Positions 49,980 through 57,264 of a DNA stretch of 64,000 nt are shown one piece after another. The notes beneath the pieces are model-generated. The model saw only the letters and a list, made by a program, of their open reading frames with translations. It did not search any database and was not told where the DNA came from. Numbering within the stretch: position 1 is the first letter of the stretch; each line of letters opens with the position of its first letter. The DNA comes from Nocardioides immobilis (GTDB taxonomy: Bacteria > Actinomycetota > Actinomycetes > Propionibacteriales > Nocardioidaceae), in NCBI RefSeq assembly GCF_003515065.1, contig NZ_QXGH01000030.1, forward strand, positions 1 to 64,000. Reading direction: 5' to 3'. The position numbers and the translations under genes are program-made.

Positions 49980-51408
49980 GGCGGAACCCCACCTCGCGCG
50001 TCGCCAGGTCGGCGGACTCGAGCGTGACCCGGACCTCGGTCCCGAGGGGCAGGTCGCTCTCGCCGGTCACCGGCGCCTCGACGCCGATCTCGGAGAGGAC
50101 GACGACGCCCTTGCGCGGGTCGTCCTCGTGGACGCTGGTGATCACGCCGGCGAACTCCTCGCACAGCCGATGGGCGAGCAGGCCCGACTCGATCACGTCG
50201 AGCACGGCCCGCTGGTAGGAGCCGGCCCGCCGCCCGGACTCCTCCAGGGTCTTCGGCAGGTCGGGCAACGCGGTCAACACCCAGTCGGGCACCGGCTTGC
50301 CGGCGCACAGCGCGAGGCAGACCTCGCCGGCGTAGCGGTCGCCGAGGCGGCGCAGGGGTGCGGTGACATGGGCGTACGGCGCGGCGATCGCGGAGTGCTC
50401 GTGCTTCGCCGGCACCTCGCCGTCGAACGCGGCGTAGCCGCTGCCGCGCAGCAGCCGGGTGCAGGCGACGACCATCGCCTGGTGCGCCGCCCTGCTGGTG
50501 TCGAGGGACCGGATGAACGCGTCGTAGGCCGTGCCCTCGGGCCACTCGATCCCGAGCCCCTTCGCCACGCGGTGCAGGCGCTCGACGTCCCGCGGGTCAG
50601 GCGGGGGCAGCGTACGCAAGAGCCCGATCTTGCCGTCGATCATCAGCTTCGCGGCGGACATCCCGGTGAGCAGCGAGATCTGGGCGTTCCAGAGCTCGAC
50701 GGGCAGCTGGCGGCGGAACTCCAGCCGGAACTCCCCCTCGTCGGTGACGTCGATCTCCTGCTCGGGCAGCGGGAGAGAGACGCCGCCACGGGCCTGCTCC
50801 TGCTGCTCGCGGAGCATGCCGACCTCACGCAACAGCTGCAGTACGTCGCCGGCGGTCCCGTCGTCGAGCGCAGCCTGCGCGGCGTCGTACGACGTCCGCT
50901 CACGGGACCGCACCAGCGCGCGCTCGACCTGGACGTCGGTCGGAGCGCCGGCCTCGTCGAGCGTGATCGACCACAGCAGCGCGGGTCGGGTCTGGTCCGG
51001 CAGGAGGGAGGCGGCGCCCTCGGACAGGGCGGGCGGGTGGAGCGGGATCCGGCTGCCGGCGCCGTACAACGTCTCGCCGCGGGCGTGGGACTCGACGTCC
51101 ACGGGGTCGCCGGGACGGACGAAGGCAGCGACGTCGGCGATCGCGTAGTGGACGACGAAGCCCGTGCCGTCCCGCTCGATGTGGACGGCCTGGTCGAGGT
51201 CCATCGATCCCTCGGGGTCGATGGTGAGGAACGCGACGTCGGTGCGGTCGAGGTCGGGAAGGGTCGGCTCGGCAGCGGCCTTCTCGGCCGCCTGCTGCAC
51301 CTCGGCGGGGAACTCGCCGGGCAGGTCGAGCTCCTGCTCGACCTCCTTGAGCGCCGCCCGCAAGGCGTCGGAGCTCTCCTTGACCCGGACCACCAGATTG
51401 CTCGGCAT
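49972..51408 (-). CDS. RNB-domain ribonuclease (RNase II/R-like)
   Basis: 478 residues, shorter than RNase R (about 800), lacking obvious N-terminal cold-shock domains. RNB signatures: TIDPEGSMDLDQAVHIERDG with the catalytic Asp cluster, HYAIADVAAFVRPGDPVDVE, SRIPLHPPALSEGAASLLPD, HSAIAAPYAHVTAPLRRLGD, RYAGEVCLAL. A 3'-to-5' exoribonuclease of the compact actinobacterial type. The stop overlaps cobU's start. Confidence 0.92.
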   Translation of the reverse strand: MPSNLVVRVKESSDALRAALKEVEQELDLPGEFPAEVQQAAEKAAAEPTLPDLDRTDVAFLTIDPEGSMDLDQAVHIERDGTGFVVHYAIADVAAFVRPGDPVDVESHARGETLYGAGSRIPLHPPALSEGAASLLPDQTRPALLWSITLDEAGAPTDVQVERALVRSRERTSYDAAQAALDDGTAGDVLQLLREVGMLREQQEQARGGVSLPLPEQEIDVTDEGEFRLEFRRQLPVELWNAQISLLTGMSAAKLMIDGKIGLLRTLPPPDPRDVERLHRVAKGLGIEWPEGTAYDAFIRSLDTSRAAHQAMVVACTRLLRGSGYAAFDGEVPAKHEHSAIAAPYAHVTAPLRRLGDRYAGEVCLALCAGKPVPDWVLTALPDLPKTLEESGRRAGSYQRAVLDVIESGLLAHRLCEEFAGVITSVHEDDPRKGVVVLSEIGVEAPVTGESDLPLGTEVRVTLESADLATREVGFRLG

Positions 51409-51523
51409 GCGACGACCCTAACCGGGTCAGGAGGGGCCGCAGCCGGGCGGCGCGCGGACGTCCTGCGTTCACGGAGAGGTCACTCTCTGGACTGCTGCCG
51501 TCCGCGCACTACGCTGGGCGCTG

Positions 51524-52303
51524 ATGTTGATCCTGCTGCCGCCGAGCGAGGGCAAGGCGGCCCCTGGGCGGGGCAGGCCCCTCGAGCTCAAGTCCCTGTC
51601 GCTGCCGTCATTGACCCCCGCCAGGGAGCGGGTCCTCGACGCCTTGGTCGCGATGTGTCGCGACCAACCGGACTACGCGGCCACGGTGCTCGGGCTCTCG
51701 CGCACCCAGTTCGACCTGGTCACGCGCAACGCGACGCTGGCCGACGCGCCGACCGCCCGGGCGGACCGGGTCTACGACGGGGTTCTCTACGAGGCCCTCG
51801 GACTCGACACGCTCTCCACGACGGCGAAGCGACGAGCCGCGTCCCGGCTGGCCATCACCTCCAGCCTGTTCGGGCTGGTCCGGGTGGGCGACCGGATCCC
51901 GGCCTACCGCCTCTCCGGCGATGCCTGCATGCCCGGCCTCGGACCGGTCGCGGGCTGGTGGCGCGAGTCGCTCGGCCCGGCTGTCGTCGACGCGCTCGGC
52001 AAGGGGCTGCTGGTGGACCTCCGGTCCAGCATGTACGCGGGCTTCTGGCGCCCGCCCGCCGAGCTCGCACCCCGGGTCGCGACCGTGCGGGTGCTGCACG
52101 AGGTCGCCGGCCGGCGGCAGGTGGTGAGCCACTTCAACAAGGCCACCAAGGGCCGCCTCGTGCGCGCCCTGCTCGAGGACGGCGGGGACCCGCGGACGCC
52201 GGCCGGTCTCGCTGAGCTGCTGTCCGACCTGGGCTGGACGGTCGAGATGGAGGAGCCCACCAAGAAGGGCACCCAGCTCGACGTGGTGGTCAGCGAGGTC
52301 TGA
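51524..52303 (+). CDS. yaaA: YaaA-family peroxide-stress protein (UPF0246)
   Basis: 259 residues. LILLPPSEGKAAPGRGRPLE, YDGVLYEALGLDTLSTTAKR, LAITSSLFGLVRVGDRIPAY, VVSHFNKATKGRLVRALLED are the YaaA blocks; family members bind DNA/iron-related targets and limit oxidative damage in E. coli. A TACGCT box at 51510-51515 lies eight bases before the ATG, so the message may be leaderless. The 51409-51509 stretch shows nothing else. Confidence 0.93.
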   Translation: MLILLPPSEGKAAPGRGRPLELKSLSLPSLTPARERVLDALVAMCRDQPDYAATVLGLSRTQFDLVTRNATLADAPTARADRVYDGVLYEALGLDTLSTTAKRRAASRLAITSSLFGLVRVGDRIPAYRLSGDACMPGLGPVAGWWRESLGPAVVDALGKGLLVDLRSSMYAGFWRPPAELAPRVATVRVLHEVAGRRQVVSHFNKATKGRLVRALLEDGGDPRTPAGLAELLSDLGWTVEMEEPTKKGTQLDVVVSEV

Positions 52304-52321
52304 CGGCGACGACGCGGCTGC

Positions 52322-53539
52322 TCACCAGCGGCCGGTCTCGAGCATGGACCGGACGCCCGCCGGCAGCGCGTTGTAGAGCCGCAGTGATCCGTGGCGGCCG
52401 GCGCCCTCGGCGGCCGAGTGGTCGGGGTAGTACGAGATGACGCTGACCGACGCCGGGCTCAGCTCCATCCGGAACACCGCGTCCAGGGGCGCCTTCAGCG
52501 CGTGCGCGACCAGGGTCTTGATCGGCGTCACGTGGCTCACGACGACGACGGTGCGACCCTCGTGGTGGTCCAGGATCCGCTCGAGACCGGCCACCACCCG
52601 CGTCTCGACGACGCGGAACGACTCGCCTCCCGGTGGCGCGGAGTCGAGGTCACCGAGCCAGGACTCGAAGCTCTCCTTGTGCTGCTCGGCGACCTCCATG
52701 AAGGTCAGCCCGTCCCAGACCCCGAACTCCATCTCGGCGAAGCCGGGCTCCTCCTCCAGCGGCAGGCCGAGCTCGGCGGCGATGATCTCGGCGGACTCGC
52801 GGGTCCGCCGTACCGGGGAGCAGACGACTGCGTCGATGCGGTCCTTCAGGTCGACCAGCCAGCCCGCCGCCGCGCGGATCTGGTCGCGGCCCTCGTCACT
52901 GAGGCCGGGGTTGTCGCCGCCCAGGCCACCGGAGAAGCGCCGCCCCGAGGTGTGCGGGGTGACGCCGTGGCGCACCAGGATCAGGGTGGTCGGCTCGGCG
53001 GGCTGGGGTGGCGCACCGGCCTGGTCGACCCCGGTCACCGCGGCCGGACTCTCGATCTCCTCGATCAGCGACTCGTCCGTGGGCACCAGGACGGTGACCC
53101 CGTGCCGCTTGCCGTCGAGGGCCTCGTTGGCGAGCCGGTCGGCGTGCTTGTTCTGCTCGCGGGGCATCCACGTGTACGTCGTACCGAAGGGCGCGAGGCG
53201 GTTGGCCTCCATCGCCAGCGGCTTCATGTCCGGGTGCTTGATCTTCCACCGGCCGCTCATCTGCTCGACGACCAGCTTCGAGTCCATCCGGACCTCGATG
53301 TCGGCGCCCGGCGCGTAGAGCTCGGCGAGCTCGAGGCCGGCGATCAGGCCGGAGTACTCCGCGACGTTGTTGGTCGCGACGCCGATCGTGCGGCCGTCCT
53401 CGGCGATGACCTCACCGGTCTCAGCGTCCTTGAGCACGGCGCCGTACGCCGCCGGGCCGGGGTTGCCCCGCGAGCCTCCGTCGGCCTCGACGATCACCGA
53501 CCGGGGACCGGTGCGGTCGCCGGTCGAGCCACCGGTCAC
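52322..53539 (-). CDS. Bifunctional RNase H / acid phosphatase (CobC-like)
   Basis: 405 residues, GTG start one base after the upstream stop. Residues 14-150 RNase HI: IVEADGGSRGNPGPAAYGAV, NNVAEYSGLIAGLELAELYA, EVRMDSKLVVEQMSGRWKIK (Asp-Glu-Asp). Residues 185-405 histidine phosphatase: ILVRHGVTPHTSGRRFSGGL, VVCSPVRRTRESAEIIAAEL, VVVSHVTPIKTLVAHALKAP. Same fusion as mycobacterial Rv2228c, where the phosphatase half acts like CobC on alpha-ribazole phosphate, tying it to the cobalamin genes nearby. Confidence 0.95.
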   Translation of the reverse strand: MTGGSTGDRTGPRSVIVEADGGSRGNPGPAAYGAVLKDAETGEVIAEDGRTIGVATNNVAEYSGLIAGLELAELYAPGADIEVRMDSKLVVEQMSGRWKIKHPDMKPLAMEANRLAPFGTTYTWMPREQNKHADRLANEALDGKRHGVTVLVPTDESLIEEIESPAAVTGVDQAGAPPQPAEPTTLILVRHGVTPHTSGRRFSGGLGGDNPGLSDEGRDQIRAAAGWLVDLKDRIDAVVCSPVRRTRESAEIIAAELGLPLEEEPGFAEMEFGVWDGLTFMEVAEQHKESFESWLGDLDSAPPGGESFRVVETRVVAGLERILDHHEGRTVVVVSHVTPIKTLVAHALKAPLDAVFRMELSPASVSVISYYPDHSAAEGAGRHGSLRLYNALPAGVRSMLETGRW

Positions 53540-53540
53540 G

Positions 53541-54284
53541 TCAGATTCCGCTCTCGCTGGTCCGGACCAGGATCCGCTGGCACTGCTCGCAGCGGATGAC
53601 CTCGTCCTCGCCCTTGCGGCCGATGTCCGCGAGCTCGGCGGGATCGAGGCTCATCATGCAGCCGGTGCACTGACGGGCACGGAGCTCCGCCGCACCGACA
53701 CCGTTCTTGTTGGTGCGCAGCCGTTCGTAGAGCGCCAGCAGGTCGGCCGGCAGCACCACGACGATCGGCTCCCGCTCACCCTCGAGCCGCTTCAGCTCGG
53801 CGTCGATGTCGGCGTACCTCTCGTCGCGGGTCGCGGTCAGGGTGGCGATCCGCTCGTCGGTCTCGTCCAGGTCGGCGCGCATGGTGGCCAGCTCGGTCTG
53901 CGCGGCCTCGAGGTCCTCCATGACCTCGAGCTCCTCGTCCTCGAGCGTCGTGATCCGGCGTTCGAGCGACTCGAGCTCGTGCTGCATGCGCTCCAGGTCC
54001 TTGGGGTTGGTGATCAGCCCCTGGTCCATCCGGTCGCGGTCGCGCTTGCGACGCGCCTTGACCTGCTCGACGTCGGCGTCGGCCTTCTCCTGCGCGGCCG
54101 TCAGGTCGTCGACGACGATCTGCTGGTCGCGGCTGCGGCCTAGCACGTCGGAACGCCGGACCGTCAGTGCGGTGATCTCGGCGTCCTCGGGCACGTTCGC
54201 CCGCTGGTGCCGCAGCTGGTCGGCGGCGGCGTCGAGCCGCTGGAGCTCGAGCAGCTTCAGCTGGGCGTCCGGGTCTGCCTTCAT
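53541..54284 (-). CDS. Coiled-coil protein with C-terminal C4 zinc ribbon
   Basis: 247 residues. Residues 1-180 are a long antiparallel coiled coil (MQHELESLERRITTLEDEEL; EVMEDLEAAQTELATMRADL), and residues 205-240 a zinc ribbon with CTGC and CEQC. Matches the widespread zf-RING_7/DUF164 family near Nif3 and RNase H genes; role unknown, possibly nucleic-acid related. Gene order Nif3 - this - RNase H is conserved in actinobacteria. Confidence 0.9.
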   Translation of the reverse strand: MKADPDAQLKLLELQRLDAAADQLRHQRANVPEDAEITALTVRRSDVLGRSRDQQIVVDDLTAAQEKADADVEQVKARRKRDRDRMDQGLITNPKDLERMQHELESLERRITTLEDEELEVMEDLEAAQTELATMRADLDETDERIATLTATRDERYADIDAELKRLEGEREPIVVVLPADLLALYERLRTNKNGVGAAELRARQCTGCMMSLDPAELADIGRKGEDEVIRCEQCQRILVRTSESGI

Positions 54285-54297
54285 ACAGCGCTGTCCT

Positions 54298-55416
54298 TCA
54301 TATGCGTAGTGTCCAGGGGTCGGTGCACAGGGTGCTCACCCGGGTGTCCACGTCGTTGCCGAGCGACTCCGCCAGGCGGGCCGCGACCACCGGGAGCCAG
54401 GTCCACTCGGCCGCCCAGTGGGCGACGTCGACGAGCGCCGGGCCACCCTTCTCGATGAACTCCGCGGCCGGGTGGTGCCGCAGGTCGCTGGTGACGTAGA
54501 CATCGACGTCCGAGGCCGCGACCCGGTCAAGGAGGAAGTCGCCGGCGCCACCGCAGACGGCGACCTTCTTGACGGCGCGCTCCGGGTCTCCGGCGACGCG
54601 GACGCCGTGCTGGGTGAGCGGCAGTACGGCGGCGACGGTCTCGGCGAACTCGGCGAGGGTCACGGTCGGCAGCGTGCCCACCCGGCCGATGCCGGTCGTG
54701 ACCGTCCCGGGATCGGCGAGCTCGACGACGTCGTACGCCGGCTCCTCGTAGGGATGGGCGGCCAGCATCGCGGCGACCACCTCGCGGCGCAGGTGCCGGC
54801 CGAGGACCACCTCGATCCGGACCTCGGCGACGGTCTCGATCTCGCCGACCGTGCCGATCATCGGGTTGGCGCCGTCGAGCGGGCGGAACCGGCCCTCGCC
54901 GTGGCCGCTGAACGACGCGAAGTCGTAGTCCCCGATCTGGCCGGCACCCGCCTCGGCGAGCGCGGCCCGGACCGGCGGCGCGCCGTCCTCCGGCACGTAG
55001 ACGGTGAGCTTGTCGACCGGCTCGCCGACTGCCGGGACCAGGGGCTCGAGATCGGTGAGGCCGAGCGCTGTGGCGAGCGCCTCCGAGACGCCGCCCGCGG
55101 CCTGGTCGGCGTTGGTGTGCGCGGTCAGCAGGGCGCAACCGGCACCGGCGAGGGTCGCCAGGGTGCGCCCCTTCGGCGTGGTCGCCGCGAACCCGTGCAC
55201 CGGCTTGAGGAACAGCGGGTGGTGGACGACCAGCAGGTCGGCCTTCCACTCCGCGGCCTCCGCGGCCACCTCGGGCGACGGGTCGACGGCGAACATCACC
55301 TTCTTGACCGACTGCTCCGGGTCGCCGTACACGAGACCGACGGCGTCCCAGTCCTCCGCGGTGGCCGGTGGGTACCACCCGTGGATCAGGGACACGACCT
55401 CCTTGAGCGCTGGCAT
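54298..55416 (-). CDS. Nif3-like dinuclear metal centre hexameric protein
   Basis: 372 residues from the ATG at 55416 (TTG 55425 possible). DLLVVHHPLFLKPVHGFAAT supplies metal-binding His, LLTAHTNADQAAGGVSEALA, a middle insert of about 110 residues as in longer Nif3 proteins, and CGGAGDFLLDRVAASDVDVY, TSDLRHHPAAEFIEKGGPAL, DVAHWAAEW at the end. Often annotated GTP cyclohydrolase I type 2, without firm evidence. 13 bases before the zinc-ribbon gene. Confidence 0.92.
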   Translation of the reverse strand: MPALKEVVSLIHGWYPPATAEDWDAVGLVYGDPEQSVKKVMFAVDPSPEVAAEAAEWKADLLVVHHPLFLKPVHGFAATTPKGRTLATLAGAGCALLTAHTNADQAAGGVSEALATALGLTDLEPLVPAVGEPVDKLTVYVPEDGAPPVRAALAEAGAGQIGDYDFASFSGHGEGRFRPLDGANPMIGTVGEIETVAEVRIEVVLGRHLRREVVAAMLAAHPYEEPAYDVVELADPGTVTTGIGRVGTLPTVTLAEFAETVAAVLPLTQHGVRVAGDPERAVKKVAVCGGAGDFLLDRVAASDVDVYVTSDLRHHPAAEFIEKGGPALVDVAHWAAEWTWLPVVAARLAESLGNDVDTRVSTLCTDPWTLRI

Positions 55417-55454
55417 GTCCGCCAACCTACTGGGGCCGCGGACGCCCGGTCAGG

Positions 55455-55640
55455 GTTGGTACAGTCCTAGCGCCAGTCGACCTCCATGCATGTGGAGGTC
55501 AGGGAACCCGGTGAGAGTCCGGGACTGACGCGCAGCGGTGTGGGTGACGGGCGGAGCACATAGGTCACTGGGTCGTCTCGACGAGACCTGGGAAGACGCT
55601 CCGTTCCGGGTGATCCCGAGTCCGAAGACCTGCTGGCCCT
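55455..55640 (+). promoter_or_regulatory. Cobalamin (adenosylcobalamin) riboswitch upstream of cobG
   Basis: Core signals in order: AGGGAACCCGGTGAGAGTCC (55501-55520), GCGCAGCGGTG (the conserved CGCNACTGT-like block), GGTCACTGGGT then CTGGGAAGACG (B12-box and following block, about 55563-55595), and GAGTCCGAAGACCTGCTGGCC-type 3' block ending near 55638. A TACAGT at 55460-55465 might be the -10 box. It should shut down the cob operon when adenosylcobalamin is plentiful, probably by hiding the cobG ribosome site. Confidence 0.93.
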
Positions 55641-55705
55641 TGCGGTAGCCGCCGCGAGGTCATCCGCGGGCGACGCGCAGAGCCCGAGACCTTGCGAGGA
55701 TCTCG

Positions 55706-56575
55706 ATGAGTGTCACGGTTTCGGGCACGACCCGGACTCGTCCTGACCGCTGTCCCGGCGTCCTCCGCCCCTGGCCGGGCGATGACGGCGCGCTGGTGCG
55801 GATCCGGGTGCCCGGCGGTCGGCTCCGCGCAGCCTCGCTGATGGCGCTGGCCGCCGTCGCCGAGGAGTACGGCGACGCGCGGGTCCACGTGACGGGTCGC
55901 GCCAACCTCCAGCTGCGCGGTCTGCCCCTCTCCGACGGCGTGCTCCCGGAGCGGGTGGTCACTGCGATCGAGGCGACCGGGCTGCTCCCGTCCCGCGCGC
56001 ACGACCTGGCGCGCAACGTGCTCACCTCACCGCTGACCGGGCTGGTCGGCGGACGCGCCGACCTCCGGCAGGTCACGGCCGCGCTCGACGCGCTGCTCCT
56101 GTCCGAGCCGGCCCTCGCCGCGCTCCCCGGTCGCTTCCTCTTCACCCTCGACGACGGCCGCGGCGACCTCGCCGACCGGCACCGGGACCTCGGCCTGGTC
56201 GCTCTCGACGCCGAGACCGGTCGGCTCCGCATCGGTCAGCAGTGGGGCCGGGTCGTCCCGCTCACCGACGCGCCGACCGCGCTCGTCGGCTACGCCCTGC
56301 TCTTCCTCGACCGTCGCGGCGCCGGACCGGCTGCCGCCTGGCATGTCGATGAGCTCGAGCGCCCGCTCGTGCACGCCGAGCCCTCGCACGCCGAGCCCTC
56401 GCACGCCGAGCTTGTCGACGCGAGCGTTCCGCTCCCCTACGGCCCCGTCGCCGACCTGCCGAGCCTGACCCACTTCGCGGTGGGCGAGGACGGCATCGAC
56501 CCCGCCACGGCCGTCGCCTGGGCGGCCCGGACCCCCGAGGTGGTGATCACGCCATGGCACGGCGTCCTGGTCTGA
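55706..56575 (+). CDS. cobG: Precorrin-3B synthase-like protein, C-terminally truncated
   Basis: 289 residues. N-terminal nitrite/sulfite-reductase ferredoxin-like half domain (CPGVLRPWPGDDGALVRIRV, VHVTGRANLQLRGLPL) and a middle region ALPGRFLFTLDDGRGDLADR match CobG. The protein ends at VVITPWHGVLV, where mycobacterial CobG continues with about 80-100 residues carrying the cysteine motifs that hold the 4Fe-4S cluster and siroheme-like centre. Only one Cys (16) is present. It also has a short Pro/Ser/His/Ala repeat (HAEPS) near 225. First gene after the riboswitch; overlaps cobH by 22 bases. Activity is doubtful. Confidence 0.85.
   Translation: MSVTVSGTTRTRPDRCPGVLRPWPGDDGALVRIRVPGGRLRAASLMALAAVAEEYGDARVHVTGRANLQLRGLPLSDGVLPERVVTAIEATGLLPSRAHDLARNVLTSPLTGLVGGRADLRQVTAALDALLLSEPALAALPGRFLFTLDDGRGDLADRHRDLGLVALDAETGRLRIGQQWGRVVPLTDAPTALVGYALLFLDRRGAGPAAAWHVDELERPLVHAEPSHAEPSHAELVDASVPLPYGPVADLPSLTHFAVGEDGIDPATAVAWAARTPEVVITPWHGVLV
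56371..56410 (+). repeat. 15-bp tandem repeat inside cobG
   Basis: Unit GCACGCCGAGCCCTC, 2.7 copies, encoding HAEPS-HAEPS-HAE in phase. A minisatellite likely to vary by slippage. Confidence 0.9.
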
Positions 56576-57264
56576 GTCCGACCCCGAGTCCGACCCTGAG
56601 TCCGAACCTGGGTCCCCCGCCGCGTCGGTACGAGTACGTCGCCGACGGGCCGGCCATCTACGTCGACTCGTTCGCGACGATCCGCCGCGAGGCGGACCTG
56701 TCCGGGATCCCGGCCGACGCCGAGAAGGTCGCCGTACGGATGATCCACGGCAGCGGCCAGACCGACCTCGCCCGCGACCTCGTCGTCCACCCCCGGCTCG
56801 GCACCGCGGGGAGGGAAGCGCTCGCGGCCGGTGCCCCGATCCTCTGCGACGCGCGGATGGTCGCGATGGGGATCACCGCCGGCCGGCTCCCGGCCGACAA
56901 CGCGGTGCTCTGCTACCTCACCGACCCGGAGGTGCCCGACCTCGCCCGGGAGTGGCGGACCACCCGGACCGCCGCCGCCGTCTCGCTCTGGGAGCCCCAC
57001 CTCGAGGGCGCCGTCGTCGCGATCGGCAACGCGCCGACCGCGTTGTTCCACCTGCTCGAGATGCTGATAGCGGGCGCACCTCGACCCGCCGCGATCATCG
57101 GCTGCCCGGTCGGCTTCATCGGCGCCCGCGAGTCGAAGGACGCACTCGCCGCGCTCGCCGACGAGCACGGCATCGACATCCCGTTCGTCACCGTCCGCGG
57201 CCGCCGAGGCGGCTCGGCGATGGCGTCGTCGGCGGTCAACGCACTGGCACAGGAGGCCGAATGA
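56554..57264 (+). CDS. cobH: Precorrin-8X methylmutase
   Basis: 236 residues. A Pro/Ser/Thr-rich N-terminal extension of about 24 residues (SPTPSPTLSPNLGPPP) from a DNA repeat precedes the conserved RYEYVADGPAIYVDSFATIR. Catalytic His in AVRMIHGSGQTDLARDLVVH; ITAGRLPADNAVLCYLTDPE; AAIIGCPVGFIGARESKDAL. Moves the C11 methyl to C12, giving hydrogenobyrinate. The ATG at 56554 lies within the end of cobG; the true start could be later. Confidence 0.93.
   Translation: MARRPGLSPTPSPTLSPNLGPPPRRYEYVADGPAIYVDSFATIRREADLSGIPADAEKVAVRMIHGSGQTDLARDLVVHPRLGTAGREALAAGAPILCDARMVAMGITAGRLPADNAVLCYLTDPEVPDLAREWRTTRTAAAVSLWEPHLEGAVVAIGNAPTALFHLLEMLIAGAPRPAAIIGCPVGFIGARESKDALAALADEHGIDIPFVTVRGRRGGSAMASSAVNALAQEAE
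56573..56615 (+). repeat. 12-bp tandem repeat at the cobG/cobH junction
   Basis: Unit TGAGTCCGACCC, about 3.6 copies with small changes. The TGA that ends cobG is the first three bases of copy 1; in the cobH frame it encodes LSPTPSPTLSPNLG. Confidence 0.9.
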
